From Wolfiporia cocos (taxonomy: Eukaryota; Basidiomycota; Agaricomycetes; Polyporales; Phaeolaceae): 64,000 nucleotides of DNA. Location: assembly GCA_029448655.1 (NCBI GenBank), contig JACCLO010000009.1, forward strand, positions 3,348,001-3,412,000. Reading direction: 5' to 3'. Below the pieces are notes generated by a model that saw only the letters and a list, made by a program, of their open reading frames with translations, did not search any database and was not told the origin of the DNA. The translations under genes were made by a program, and so were the position numbers. Shown here in pieces: positions 22,201 to 32,900 of the stretch; within the stretch, counting starts at the first letter, position 1; each line of letters begins with the position of its first letter.

Positions 22201-22473
22201 TTCATCGCGTCCGTCGAGCCGTACGCGGCGTGTCCCCATGGCTGTAATTCGTGCATCATCTTCTACTTCTCAGCTTCTCCGTGCCTTTTGAAGCCGAGCA
22301 TATGGGCACAGGCTGCATGGCTCGGCGCCCTTCTCCCGTGCCCTTGTACTCGCTGCGTTCTCTCAGCTTAACATGTCAATCTCATGGTGATTCTCGCTAC
22401 TTGTCCTTTAGCTCATTCCCAGAACCCATCGCAGTATAGCATGCAAACGATAGCAGCAGAAATCCGATGGTCC
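22201..22473. other. Spacer between amidase and peptidase remnants
   Basis: May hold the unrecognised C-terminal end of the amidase. The two pseudogenes converge here. No other feature seen. Confidence 0.35.
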
Positions 22474-24246
22474 CTACAGTGTGGAGATGGGACGCTCTCG
22501 CTCGAAAGTGTATAACTTTGGGGAAGCAATTCGAATAGCGTCTGATTCATCTGCATTCAGTATCAGAAGAACGTAGAACCTGATCATTTCCACCAAGCTG
22601 TCTGCCAAGCAGGCTAAGCATGACCATCTCAGCATCTCATTCCATGATTGTTAATATCCATACCTTCGTTAACCGTATGTATCTTGTCCATTCCGGATCC
22701 GGGACCACCGATGTAGTGGCTATAGCGGAAGATATGCGGCGTGAGCTTCCAGTAGAACTGCGTGTCTGGACCGATCGGTAGTGTCAAAGCTGACGCTTGA
22801 CACAAGTCTTTTTGTCGTACCAGATCCTAAACTGGGGATAACGTTGATGGTTTTGCGCCCAGGCAAAGCGCGGTGCGAGTCATACGTCGCCTTGATCGTT
22901 CCTGAGAGCAGCTGGAAAGGCGCGTCGTAGGGCCTGCTGGAGTGATGGGCGTGGGTTCTTCCGTGGGTCGCTGAGCATTAGCTTGCCATAGCTTGGTTCC
23001 TCACTTTCTATGTCGACGCCAAAGGAGAGGTTGTATCGCGCCGAGATGGGCTTCAATATCGACGCTGTACGCTCTTGTACGGCAGCGACGGAGCTGTATG
23101 ACAGCATATGGAATGAGCAACTCCCTCAGGCTGTGGACATCAATGACATACAGACCTATCGGTGGCAATCCGGTGATTCACCACGGCCGTCGCACGTTCC
23201 GGGAGTGCGTTCGCCTTGACCCCACCCGCAATCAAGTCCACCGCCTGTGTGGTGCTGATCAGCGCGCTGAACGTCGCATCCTTCAACAACTCCCTCTCAG
23301 CATGGTGAAGGGTGCTGTCAGATGTCACGGACCCGATGATGGCTTCGTGAAGGCGGGCAGGCAGGTCAGGCGCATGCGCGGCGAGGCATTGCGCGTGGTG
23401 TACATCGGCGAGCTGCGCCGGAGGCACGCGGACGGCGCGCTGGCTTCGTATGTGACCAGCATCGACGCGAGCATCCCGATAGTCTGTATGTGTTTCAGCT
23501 CTCTTCCGCCGTCGTGTCTGTCGCGAAGCGTACTGTATGCGGTGGCGGTACGCTCGAATGACCGCCAGGAGGAGACACATCGAGCTGAACGTCTAGGTAG
23601 CCTTTATCCGTGATGGCTGGGAGGACAAATATACCGCCACATTGGGTCTTGATTGCACCTGTCTTCAAGTTGAGCTACCACAATCCCTGATGGCTGATTC
23701 ACCCACCGCCTTCGTCGGCTAGCATCGAAAAGGTGTATTCCAATATCAGGTATTGTGAGATTGCGGACGCACCCTGCAACCAGGATATGTCATGTCCGCA
23801 TATATCAGGTGGCGTTCATACCTCGAGCCCACTCGCTTCTTCGTCAAGTCCAAAAGCAATGACGATGCTGCATGTGGGATGGAAGCAGTGCTCCAGAAGG
23901 GTCTCAACAGCTGTCCTGGGTTGCAGATGCATATACATTTGGTGAGATGTACGAGCGGCGAGACGGACATGATGCTAATCAAACTGCTCCTGTCGTCTGT
24001 GCTACCACGACCCCAGATGAATGTTCCTTTTAGGATGTGAGCAATGCGAGGATAGCTAATATGAAAGTGAAGAGTGAAATATACCATCATAGTATCCGGG
24101 TTAACGGGTACAACATCTGCGTGCAAGAACTTCCACTGGTGAGATCACCGAGACTACTCGCAGCATACCTTGGTGAGCCGTAAGAAGCAGGGGTTTCAAA
24201 AACTCATTGGAGCCTTGCCAATGATATACGAGGCCATACGTGTTCA
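22474..24246 (-). pseudogene. Carboxypeptidase S-like M20 metallopeptidase remnant
   Basis: Minus-strand gene resembling fungal Cps1/Gly-X carboxypeptidases (vacuolar or secreted zinc peptidases). Segments in order: NTYGLVYHWQGSNEFLKPLL and LTAHQ, intron (about 24119-24169), DVVPVNPDT with the metal-binding HQD pattern, GTFIWGRGSTDDRSSLI (about 23990-24040), TTQAVDLIAGGVKANALP and AVVNHRIAT (about 23190-23260), the segment around VQERTASILKPISARYNLSF (about 23020-23080), FYWKLTPHIFRYSHYIGGPG (about 22700-22760), LVEMIRFYVLLILNADES, and a TAG stop at 22474-22476. The N-terminal third is missing: at 24246 the sequence switches abruptly to AROM. Several exons are out of frame, so it is probably non-functional. 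Confidence 0.72.
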
Positions 24247-24660
24247 CTGTTGTGAGCCGCAGGAGATTTCCTTGCCGTTAGTGGGGACGGAGAGGGGCCT
24301 TTCGCCGCCTTGCACGACGAGAGTCTCGCCGCCAGGGGAAGCTAGCACCCTGTCGTACTATCAGGTACTAGTGCAACTATCAGGTACTAGTGCAGATAGC
24401 AGTCGCTTAGGGCGCACCTTGAGCTCCACGAGCGTGTTCATCACGACTTGAGTGTCGTCCGAATGGAGTAGGCTCTTCAGCCGACATGTCTCACTGCCCA
24501 GCACGGCGAGCAAGAGCGCGTGGTTGGAGATACTCTTCGAACCCGGGGTCGCCATGCGCACAGAGCTCTTCGTTGGCGTCCCAGAGACGACCCTGACTGT
24601 CTCGGACAGCGTCGCTGTCCGCCACAACTGTTGCCTTCTGCTCGAGCGTCGCGCCGATTC
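24247..24660 (-). pseudogene. AROM fragment, EPSP synthase domain
   Basis: The minus-strand frame reads [20 protein letters not shown], then [20 protein letters not shown]. After a probable intron it continues with GGETLVVQGGERPLSVPTNG and KEIS. These are the first substrate-binding blocks of 5-enolpyruvylshikimate-3-phosphate synthase as found in the pentafunctional fungal AROM protein of the shikimate pathway. A frame break lies between the GASFPW and GGETL blocks. The rest of AROM is absent: the peptidase remnant follows at 24246. The N-terminal AROM domain lies at 44640-44885 on the same strand, so one broken gene has been pulled apart by insertions. Confidence 0.78.
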
Positions 24661-24785
24661 TCTGCCTCGCGCTCGTGACCGTGGCGACTGCGGGGCGGAG
24701 CGGATCGCGAGCGTGCGGCCCGGGATCGCCGCGAAGATGTCGCCCGATCGAGACTCGAGGGTTGCAATCCAGCGGCATCAATGAA

Positions 24786-24819
24786 CAACGCGCCATACCG
24801 CAACGCGCCATACCGCAAC
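24786..24819. repeat. 15-bp tandem repeat, left part
   Basis: About two units of CGCAACGCGCCATAC. The array continues at 44576-44635 on the other side of the hAT/A1 insertion. The hAT target duplication ACCGCAAC is its last 8 bases. Confidence 0.85.
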
Positions 24820-25029
24820 TAGTGATGTGCCAGGCCCGGCTTTGGGCCATAGGCCGGGCCGGGCCAAGCCCTACTTGGGCCGGGCCAGGCCGGGCCCTAC
24901 ACCACGGCTTGAGACAGCCCAGGGCCCGGCTTGTGTCTCAAGCCGGGCCGGGCCAAGCCGTGAGCCCCGGCCTGAAAGCTCTAACGGATAAAATGTCTAG
25001 TAACTATGACATAAGGATATATATAGTAG

Positions 25030-25648
25030 TGTCACAAGAATTCTCCTAGTTTCCCTATATTTCTTACTATTTTTCCGGCAATTCTACGAATTATCTACGA
25101 CTTTCTAGACCAATAACTAGCTTATCTGGTTCATAAGTTAACGGTTATATACGTGCCGAATGATGGCCGCGTTATCTCCCGTAACGACGGTCTTATCTTA
25201 TCACTAGTAGTTACCATCAGTCACATGTCTAGTTCTAGCCAATCGGACGTTCCGTCCGGAAGCAGTCAGCGTATAAACGTCAGCGGACCGGGCTTTGGTC
25301 ACGCCCTGTCTTTGTAATGACAAGAGCGCAAAACGCCATTCGTGCGGCCTACGCCGCCTTTCTATATCCCGGTTTTGATCGGCATATGTATTTATCGTAT
25401 ATTACTAAGTACTTAGGTACCTGGGGACTTGTACATACGAATACGGACACTAGTATTATCTAATAAGGCTGTTAGGGGTCTTATTTATCATGTATATATA
25501 CTGGACTTGCTGAGCGCTATTGCCTCAGTTCTATTCATTGCATTCATACTACGAGTTAACCACTCAACGTATCCTGCTTAACATCTACTTATCCCTTGCC
25601 TAACCAGCAAAACCAAGAACATTACAAGTAAGTTGTTATCTTGTGTTA
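25030..25648 (+). repeat. 5' LTR of A1 (LTR-A)
   Basis: 619 bp, TGTCACAAGAATTCTCC ... GTTATCTTGTGTTA. The TG...TA ends form the imperfect terminal repeat TGTCACAAG / CTTGTGTTA. It carries a CTTATCTTATCAC (GATA) motif, a TATA box and the U3/R inverted repeat. Confidence 0.95.
25493..25538 (+). promoter_or_regulatory. A1 core promoter and U3/R hairpin
   Basis: TATATATA at 25493 lies 34 bp upstream of A25527, the predicted start of RNA AGTTCTATTCAT (25527-25538). An inverted repeat CTGAG (25510-25514) / CTCAG (25524-25528) sits between them with the start in its 3' arm. Transcription start is inferred from TATA spacing and PBS complementarity, not measured. Confidence 0.65.
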
Positions 25649-26348
25649 TATGAATAGAACTTGCTTTCGCCCCCGCCCTCTTTGAGGGTCTGGGATTTTT
25701 TTCTTCTTAGGGGTTTTCGTCGCCGTCTGCGCACCCCTGCTCGCCGCCAGGCAGCGGGGTATCCTTAGTGGGCTCTGGGGGATCACCGCCTTCGGGCAAA
25801 TAGCCGGACCGTAGGCTTAAGCGGAACCGGGGACTGGCTGCCAAGCCTTTCCCCATATGTTGGGAATCGATGGCAACGGTGTAACTTCTTGACCGGGCCG
25901 GAGACGACCTTCTCGCCTATCCCCAGGCGTACAGGGGCCACTCTATTTAGAGTTGGGATGGTGGGCACGAGTTGCCCTGCCTAGAACCGCTGCCGATACG
26001 GCTTCAGAACGATAGAGTTCTGGCCTTGGCGCCCTCTAAGTCCCTCAGGGCATGGGTTTGGTTTAAACACTGGCAGCCACCTAACTGGAGTGAGGCGTGG
26101 GCACATGCGGGGTGTAATACCCCAAATCCTGCATTCCCAGGCGTCAAGGGAAGACGACCTGCTGTATCCCCCACCTGGTAGCGTGAGAGAGACGCAATCC
26201 AGTCGCCGACACTAACTCCGGTCGAGGGCGGAGCGCCCATTGACGCCGGAGGATAAGCGCACGACACATCAAGAAGCGACGATAAGCCCCGACAGAAGAC
26301 CGCGTGATTTCCACTAGAATAGCTTACTTAGACTTCTTTTACGTAGTC
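25649..26348 (+). other. A1 5' leader with self-priming PBS
   Basis: ATGAATAGAACT at 25650-25661, one nt inside the LTR, is the reverse complement of the predicted RNA start AGTTCTATTCAT. A GGGGT-GTAAT-ACCCC hairpin occurs at 26109-26123. TTTTACGTAGTC directly precedes the ORF1 ATG; a similar TTTTTACGTAGTCA precedes ORF1 in F. No convincing gene lies within. Confidence 0.75.
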
Positions 26349-27164
26349 ATGCCAAAAGCACCACGTTTCACGGTTACCCCGAGAAACGCCGCTACGGGGG
26401 AGCGCGAGGAATGGCATATTGCCGCCTCTAAATCGCTCGAAGACCGCATCTCCGCGGTCACAGCCCCAAAGCGAGGAAAGTCCCGAAAGGGCAAAGACGT
26501 CTTCTACAGGAAGCCGAACCCCGACCCAGAGGAGATCCGAAGGGTCAACCACGAGGCCGCCCTCGACGACATCAGGCGGAAGAAGCTCAACAAACTTCTC
26601 CGACAGAGGGAGAAGCTCGAGGCTCGGATCCAGAAACAGAGCCTGGATCAGCTAATCGCCGAGGCAGCCAGGAAGAGGGTTGAGGAAGAGAGAATGGTGA
26701 GGAGTCTTCGGGAGCGAATTGAGCCCCCAAAGAAGTCGCTGTTGGAAAGGGTGGAGGAGCTTAGGATGCCAGCCGAGTGGGTCGAGAAACGGGGTCTTAC
26801 GAACCCCAGAGACGTCCACTGCACGGAGAAGAAGTGGGACTGGTTCTTGGACGTCGACAAACAGATGAACGCCGCCCACAAAAATCTTTTCCGCCTATGG
26901 AAAGTCCCCGACGCAACCACCACGGCCCCTATCATAGCAAAATTCACCACCCTCATCACCGACTTCGACGATCTCTCCACACACCTGGAGCAAAGGGTCC
27001 GTCAGGACTCCATGAAGAACGAAGACCTCCGCCGCCTCGAAAAATATCTCAGGAGGGTGGAGCACGTTTTTGGAGATCTAGACGTGAAACAGCACGTTAC
27101 GTACTTAAAGACACATTTAGTACATAGCGGTCTCAACTTCAACCTCGGCAAACCCCAGTTGTAG
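26349..27164 (+). CDS. A1 ORF1, conserved protein of unknown function
   Basis: 271 residues from ATG 26349 (MPKAPRFTV), preferred because all three families start MP at this point. The N-terminal segment has a basic stretch APKRGKSRKGKDVF. Residues about 60-140 form a highly charged predicted coiled coil (IRRKKLNKLLRQREKLEARI). A conserved block PAEWVEKRGLTNPRDV, then HCTEKKWDW, matches PRAEWAERRLYDIPRD and ISCTEKKFDW in F. The C-terminal part has a helix EDLRRLEKYLRRVEHVFGD. It has no zinc finger, no enzyme motif and no signal peptide. It lies between leader and gag, presumably translated first from genomic RNA. Possible roles (RNA chaperone, Gag accessory, targeting factor) are inference only. 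Confidence 0.8.
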   Translation: MPKAPRFTVTPRNAATGEREEWHIAASKSLEDRISAVTAPKRGKSRKGKDVFYRKPNPDPEEIRRVNHEAALDDIRRKKLNKLLRQREKLEARIQKQSLDQLIAEAARKRVEEERMVRSLRERIEPPKKSLLERVEELRMPAEWVEKRGLTNPRDVHCTEKKWDWFLDVDKQMNAAHKNLFRLWKVPDATTTAPIIAKFTTLITDFDDLSTHLEQRVRQDSMKNEDLRRLEKYLRRVEHVFGDLDVKQHVTYLKTHLVHSGLNFNLGKPQL

Positions 27165-27173
27165 TAGATAGAA

Positions 27174-27253
27174 AGTCCTGAAAAGGCATTTTCTTTGGTG
27201 CATGGCATTGATTGCGAAAAGTCCTGAAAAGGCAATTAAGTCCTGAAAAGGCA
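27174..27253 (+). repeat. Triple AGTCCTGAAAAGGCA motif before gag
   Basis: Three exact copies at 27174-27188, 27220-27234 and 27239-27253 lie in the ORF1-gag spacer. A2 keeps three copies in the same place (about 36628-36712, inverted). Likely a cis RNA element, perhaps for Gag translation or packaging. Confidence 0.75.
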
Positions 27254-27315
27254 CTTTTTTCTTGAATTATCGTTTAAGGAAGAAAATAACTCAAGCTGAC
27301 GAATACTGTCCAGCA

Positions 27316-29192
27316 ATGGTGTCTTACACAATCGTCCAAGGCGCTTTGTACAACACCCACAAGGTGGCTACGGCCTACCGCCCCGCCGTCGGCAAGCACG
27401 CGTGGCCCGGAGAGCAAACCTGCTTGATGGACTACCTGCGAGTCGTATTCGGCATCAGAGTTAGGGGGAGTGTAACCTCCTTCAACTCAATTCCGGCGCA
27501 TGTGCGCCCTTTCCTGAACGTGAATCACACGGCGTACATCAAGTACTATGGGGAAGATTCGACCAGGAACCACATCTCGTGGTGGAGGTGGGACAACTAT
27601 TGCACCGCCATCCCCCTGTCGGACCTCATAGTCCTGTACGGTGACGTCCATTGGTACTCTCAGGAAGAAGCGTCGCCACGCACGAGAGCCGCCAGGCTCT
27701 TCAACCCGGAAACACCCGCACGCCGAGCAGTCATCACCCCCGAAGGCAGCGAGACTCCACGGCCGGAGGAACCAGTCGACACGGAGCCCCTATTTGGGAC
27801 GCTCCCCGATCTCCTCCCCTCCTATGAAAGGGGAACCCTGGAAATAGTCGCGCAGCCGGAAAGAAGCGAGAACGAATTGATGGGAAGGTTGCAGCGCACT
27901 CTGGAAGTGGCCGCCCCAGACGAAGTTCTGCAGGTGGGAAAAGAAGCTTACAGGGAGGCGCTGTACCAAGCCAAGAACCACCTCTACAGCAACCTCGCGG
28001 CATACAAAAGCCGGGTAGACACGAACATGGAAATGGTCTGGAACAAGACCAACCAGATTCGGAGTCACAACCAGGTGCTTCAAAATAGAATAGAAGCACT
28101 AGAGGAAGCGGAGAGTTTGCGGCAACAATTGGATACCCTTTCCGAAAATCGTTTCGTCCGCATAGAAAAAGACATCGCAGTACTGCAAAAGCGTCCGGCA
28201 GTCCCAACCGCGGGACCCAGCGGTGCCCAGGTCACGGCACTAATTAATAGAATTGACCAACTCGAAGCGGAGTTAACCGCTCTAAAAAACGCACCAGCAG
28301 CCGCGACAGCAGCAGCCACCACGGTCAACTTCCAACAGACCAAACCGACTCAGCCGCCCAAATTCTCGGGCCCCAAGGACTCCATCTCGTCGAAAGAGTG
28401 GATCCAAAAAATGGGCATGTATTTCGCAGACGCCAAGGTGACTCTCGAAGAGGACAAGGTTCGCCAAGCCCTGCTACGGCTTACGGGCGAAGCCTACCAG
28501 TACATGTCACCGGTAGTTGATAAAATCGCCGCCGGACAAACCCCGGGACACACCTGGAAAACGTTTGCGGAAACAATCGAGAAGGTGTACGGCAAGAAGA
28601 CGGACAAGGAAATTGCCGAAAAGGAGATTGAAGGGTACTTCGGAGACGAAGGGAAAAAGAAGCTCCAATCGGACTTCTTTTCTTGGGCACAGAAGCTCAG
28701 GACCCTGGCTCGCCTGGCCGAGACTGACAACAAGACGTTGTTCAGTCACATCAAACGGATCCTTCCGGAAAAGGTGCGAGAGACCCTCGCTACCTTGGAA
28801 TCGGTGCCTGGCTTCACAATGCCGACCGACTGGGAGGTATACCTCGATATGGCCATTGACCTCTACAAGAGGCAATACCCGGATAAACTCAAAGGCAAGA
28901 TCTTTGAGGAAGAAAAGAAAAAGGAGTCGTCGGGGTCTGGCAAGACCACCGACAAAGCTACGTCGAAGCCTGCCAAGGCTGATGACAAAGGCAAAGGCAA
29001 GGCAAAGGAAACCGGCTCTTACGGGAAGGACTGTCGCAAACACCCTGGACAACACAAATGGGGCGACTGTCCTGAGAACCCTAAGAACAAGCCGAAGGAA
29101 GCCAGGCCGGCCAGTAGTGGAAGCGGAACGACGAAGCCGACAGGCTCGTCGAGCGGAACGCAACAGTCGGGCCAGAAGAAATTGGACCCGAA
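27316..29192 (+). CDS. gag: A1 Gag, part 1 (split by A2)
   Basis: Gag of family A from ATG 27316 (MVSYTIVQG). The remaining codons are at 38874-39234; together they equal the 745 codons of A2 gag. There is a globular N-terminus with several Trp, then a coiled coil (about 190-310). The Retrotrans_gag-type domain is at about 360-530 (SSKEWIQKMGMYFADAK). A Lys-rich region follows, and a zinc-binding variant CRKHPGQHKWGDC (Cys-His-His-Cys spacing C-x2-H-x3-H-x4-C, unlike the CCHC knuckle of B). No stop codon is present before the A2 junction at KLDP. Confidence 0.9.
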
Positions 29193-29812
29193 TAACACAA
29201 GATAACAACTTACTAGTTATCCTTGAGTGGTTTGCTGGTTAGGCGAAGAGTAGTAGCTGTTAAGCAGGATACAACACGAGTGTTACTCGATAGTATGAAT
29301 GCAATGAATAGAACTGAGGCAATAGCGCTCAGCAAGTCCAGTATATATACATGATAAATAAGACTCCTAACAGTCTTATTAGATAATACTAGTGTCCGTA
29401 TTCGTATGTACAAGTCCCCAGGTACCTAAGTACTTAGTAATATACGATAAATACATATGCCGATCAAAACCGGGATATAGAAAGGCGGCGTAGGCCGCAC
29501 GAATGGCGTTTTGCGCTCTTGTCATTACAAAGACGGGGCGTGACCAAGGCCCGGTCCGCTGACGTTTATACGCTGACTGCTTCCGGACGGAATGTCCGAT
29601 TGGCTGGAACTAGACATGTGACTGATGGTAACTACTAGTGATAAGATAAGACCGTCGTTACGGGAGATAACGCGGCCATCATTCGGCACGTATGTAACCG
29701 TAAACTTATGAACCAGATAAGCTAGTTATTGGTCTAGAAAATCATAGATAATTCGTAGAATTGCCGGAAAAATAGTAAGAAATATAGGGAAACTAGGAGA
29801 ATTCTTGTGACA
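29193..29812 (-). repeat. 3' LTR of A2
   Basis: Inverted LTR-A. It shares with the other A2 LTR the variants GACTCCTAACAGTC and CAACAC-GAGTGTTAC. The minus-strand polypurine tract AAGGGGGGGG lies to its right (about 29816-29826). Confidence 0.95.
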
Positions 29813-29902
29813 TTACCCCCCCCTTAGATTTCAACGACCCCGTTGAGAGTAGAAATGGTGCTAGAGCCCATTGAAGGGTTAGACTTTACGATTTTTCTAC
29901 TT
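29813..29902 (-). promoter_or_regulatory. A2 polypurine tract and upstream hairpin
   Basis: The minus strand reads TCAACG-GGGT-CGTTGA, AAATCT, then AAGGGGGGGG and TAA directly before the 3' LTR. Equivalent to 43498-43531 in A1. Confidence 0.65.
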
Positions 29903-32900
29903 TTATCGTCCTGTCGATCCAAAACCTTGTGTACCGCGCTTGGTTGGCTTGTTGAACTGCTCGTTGTAGGGCCCACTTCCATGTAGGTGAGGTCGAATTT
30001 CTTTCTCGAACTTCTCCTTGGTCATGGATTCCTGTATTTCGGGCGTGATTGCTACTTCGCAGATTAGCTGAGCAATTCGGTCGCCTTTCTTTACTTGGTA
30101 CGGGTCTCCCGTGAGGTTCATCAACATGACAAAGACTTCTCCGCGGTAGTCATGATCTATTACCCCTGCGAGGACATCGATGCCCTTTTTCGCAAGTCCA
30201 GATCTTGGCGCTATCCGACCGTATGTCCCATATGGAACTTTGATACGAATATCGGTGGGAACCGAGGCGGATTTCCATGAATTAATTAGGATATCCTGCG
30301 CGGCGTATAGATCATAGCCGATCGCATCGGTTGTTCCCCTGGTCGGTAGTTTGCCATTGACTCCTACTTCGATTTCTAAGTCTTCGTTGAACTCAACATC
30401 GGAATGTACCCATTGCCCTGTAAAGGGGTCGCGCTTGTAGTACACTTTCGGTTGTGTAGGATCAACATCGTCTCGATATTGGGGCCAGTCATCGGGCCAG
30501 ACACATGTGTCCGAATCCCAATCTGGTGAATCAGGGTCGAAGACGGCTATCGTTTGCCGTGTTCCGCCGAGTCTAGTTGATCGGCGAAGGGGTTGATTTG
30601 GGTCGGTACTAAGGGCTGAATATTTTGCCTTGTACTCGTCCAATATCTCCTTAGCGTTAGCCAGATGTTCCTCGATTTCCCATGTGTCCTCCGCAGGTCC
30701 GGTGCCTTTCCAATGGATAAGGTATTCCCACCGGCCGCGTCGGTTACGATGGTCGAGAATGGCTTCCACTTCCCATTCTTCCGGGTCTTCCATTTCCATT
30801 GGCCTGTCGGCCGCTGGGGGATGACTTTTCTGACCTTCGATGGTTGATTCCTTGTACATGACCAGTTTTGAAGCATGGAACACAGGGTGATAAGCCCTAT
30901 ATTGTGCATCCATGTACACCTTGAACGTTACCGGTCCCAATTTCTCCGTGATTCGGAATGGGCCGATGTAGCGTGGGGCTAGACTTCTTTCGGTGTCTTG
31001 CCAACTTCGCACGTCCACGAGTACTTTGTCGCCTACTTTGAAGGGGACGACTTGCTTCTTTTGGTCATAGTACCAGGACCATCTTTCGGCTGCAATTTTC
31101 ATTGCCGCCTTCGCTTTCTCTTGTGCAGAGAACCGTGTATTCGCAATTTCTACTAAGTCTTTGTTTCGACTTGGTTCGAAACTGCTTGGTCCTGCAATAG
31201 GATGACGACCTAATTCCACCAGGAATGGAGATTCCTTGGTAGTTTCGCTGGCTGCATTATTGTACGCAAATTCCGCTGTTGGCAGGAACTCCGACCAGTT
31301 ATCTTTTTGGTACGTGTTAATATAGCACCGTAGATACTGTTCGAGTATTTGATTCACTCGTTCGGTTTGTCCGTCTGCCTGCGGATGGTACGCAGTAGTC
31401 ATCGACCTTTGAATTCCCAGCAGGGTGCACCATTCACCAAATAGTTTTGAGGCAAATTGTGTCCCTCTGTCCGATACTATCTGTTTCGGCAACCCATGTA
31501 AGGGGTATACCTTTTGATAGAGTATCGTAGCTAGGTCTTTCGTTGAGAAGGTGTTTTCTATTGGGAAAAACCTTGCTCTTTTGGTCAACCGATCCACCAC
31601 GACCATGATCGCGTCATGCATTCCCGATGGGGGTAGCTGAGTAATCAGGTCTATTGTCACCACTTCCCACGGGCCTGACGGCACCGGTAAGGGTTGCAGG
31701 GGGCCGTACGGCTTCTGCGGGTGGTTCTTCATACGTTGGCATGTGTCACATCCGTCTACGTATTTTTTGACATAAACGAACATTCCGGGCCACCAATAGT
31801 TGCGGCTTAGCAATTCGTACGTTTTGTAACGTCCGAAATGCCCAGCTGACTTGTGATCGTGATGATACTCGACCACTTGCCGTCTGATATCCGCTGGTGT
31901 AGCTGGAACGTAGACTTTGCCTCTTCGGAGGAGTAACCCTCCTTCGTAGTTCCATTCTGATAGGTCTTTTTTGAATTCACGAGGGCCGGATGAGAGCAGC
32001 TCCTTGTAGTCTTTTGTGACCTTGTCGTCTAGCAACGCTTTGCGAATCTCTCGGAGTATCGATTCATCTTCCGATTGTGGGGTAGCATGGGAGGTATCAA
32101 GAGCCATTGCCATGTACTCTTGCTCGAACCACTCAGGTTTCAGAAGAACCTGGTCGCGATTATCGAGATCCACCCCCTCCTCATGGTCTGGCCGCCTGGA
32201 CAGAGGATCCGCGGTTAGCATTGTTTTGCCAGGTTTGTGCTTCATTTGGAAGTTGAAGCGTGAGAGGTACAGTGCCCAACGGGCTTGTCGTCTCGTCAGT
32301 TTTTGCGCCGTTTTGAAATAGGTCAGGTTTAGATGATCCGACCATATCTCGAATTTTTCAGGGTGTCCCTCTAGGTAGTGTCGCCACTCCTCTAGAGCCC
32401 TGATGACAGCCAACATTTCCTTGTCGTAGATCTCGTAGTTCCTTTCTGGGGCACTTAGCGACTTGCTATAGTACGCCACGGGGTGGAATTTTTTATCCGT
32501 AGGATCTAACTGAGATAGTACTGCTCCGGTAGCGAAGTCTGATGCATCTGTTTCTACGCGGAATGGCTGATCGTGCGACGGAATTCGAAGCACGGGCGCT
32601 TTGGTAAATGCTTCCTTTAGGGTTTGGAAGGCATTTTCCTGCTCGGCGTCCCAATGCCAAGCTTCTGACTTTTTGGTCAGCATGGTGAGTGGTTTGGCTA
32701 TTTTTGAGAAGCCTTCTATGAATCGCCTGTAGAAATTGGCAAATCCAAGGAAAGCTTGAACCTCTTTGACCTTGGTAGGTCTGGGCCAGTCCTGAACTCC
32801 GGCGTACTTCTTCGGATCCATCATGATGTTACCGTCGGAAATGATCATTCCTAGGTATTCGATGGAAGATTGTTCGAAAAAGCACTTTTCGGGCTTGGCA

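Noticed and set aside
22993..23613. 206-codon plus-strand frame
   Set aside because: Antisense to the carboxypeptidase S-like exons, whose minus-strand reading gives clear family motifs.
24820..24980. GC-rich GGGCCGGGCC patches at 24.8 kb and 44.4 kb as two separate MITEs
   Set aside because: The 8-bp duplication and terminal repeats show they are the two ends of one hAT element split by A1.
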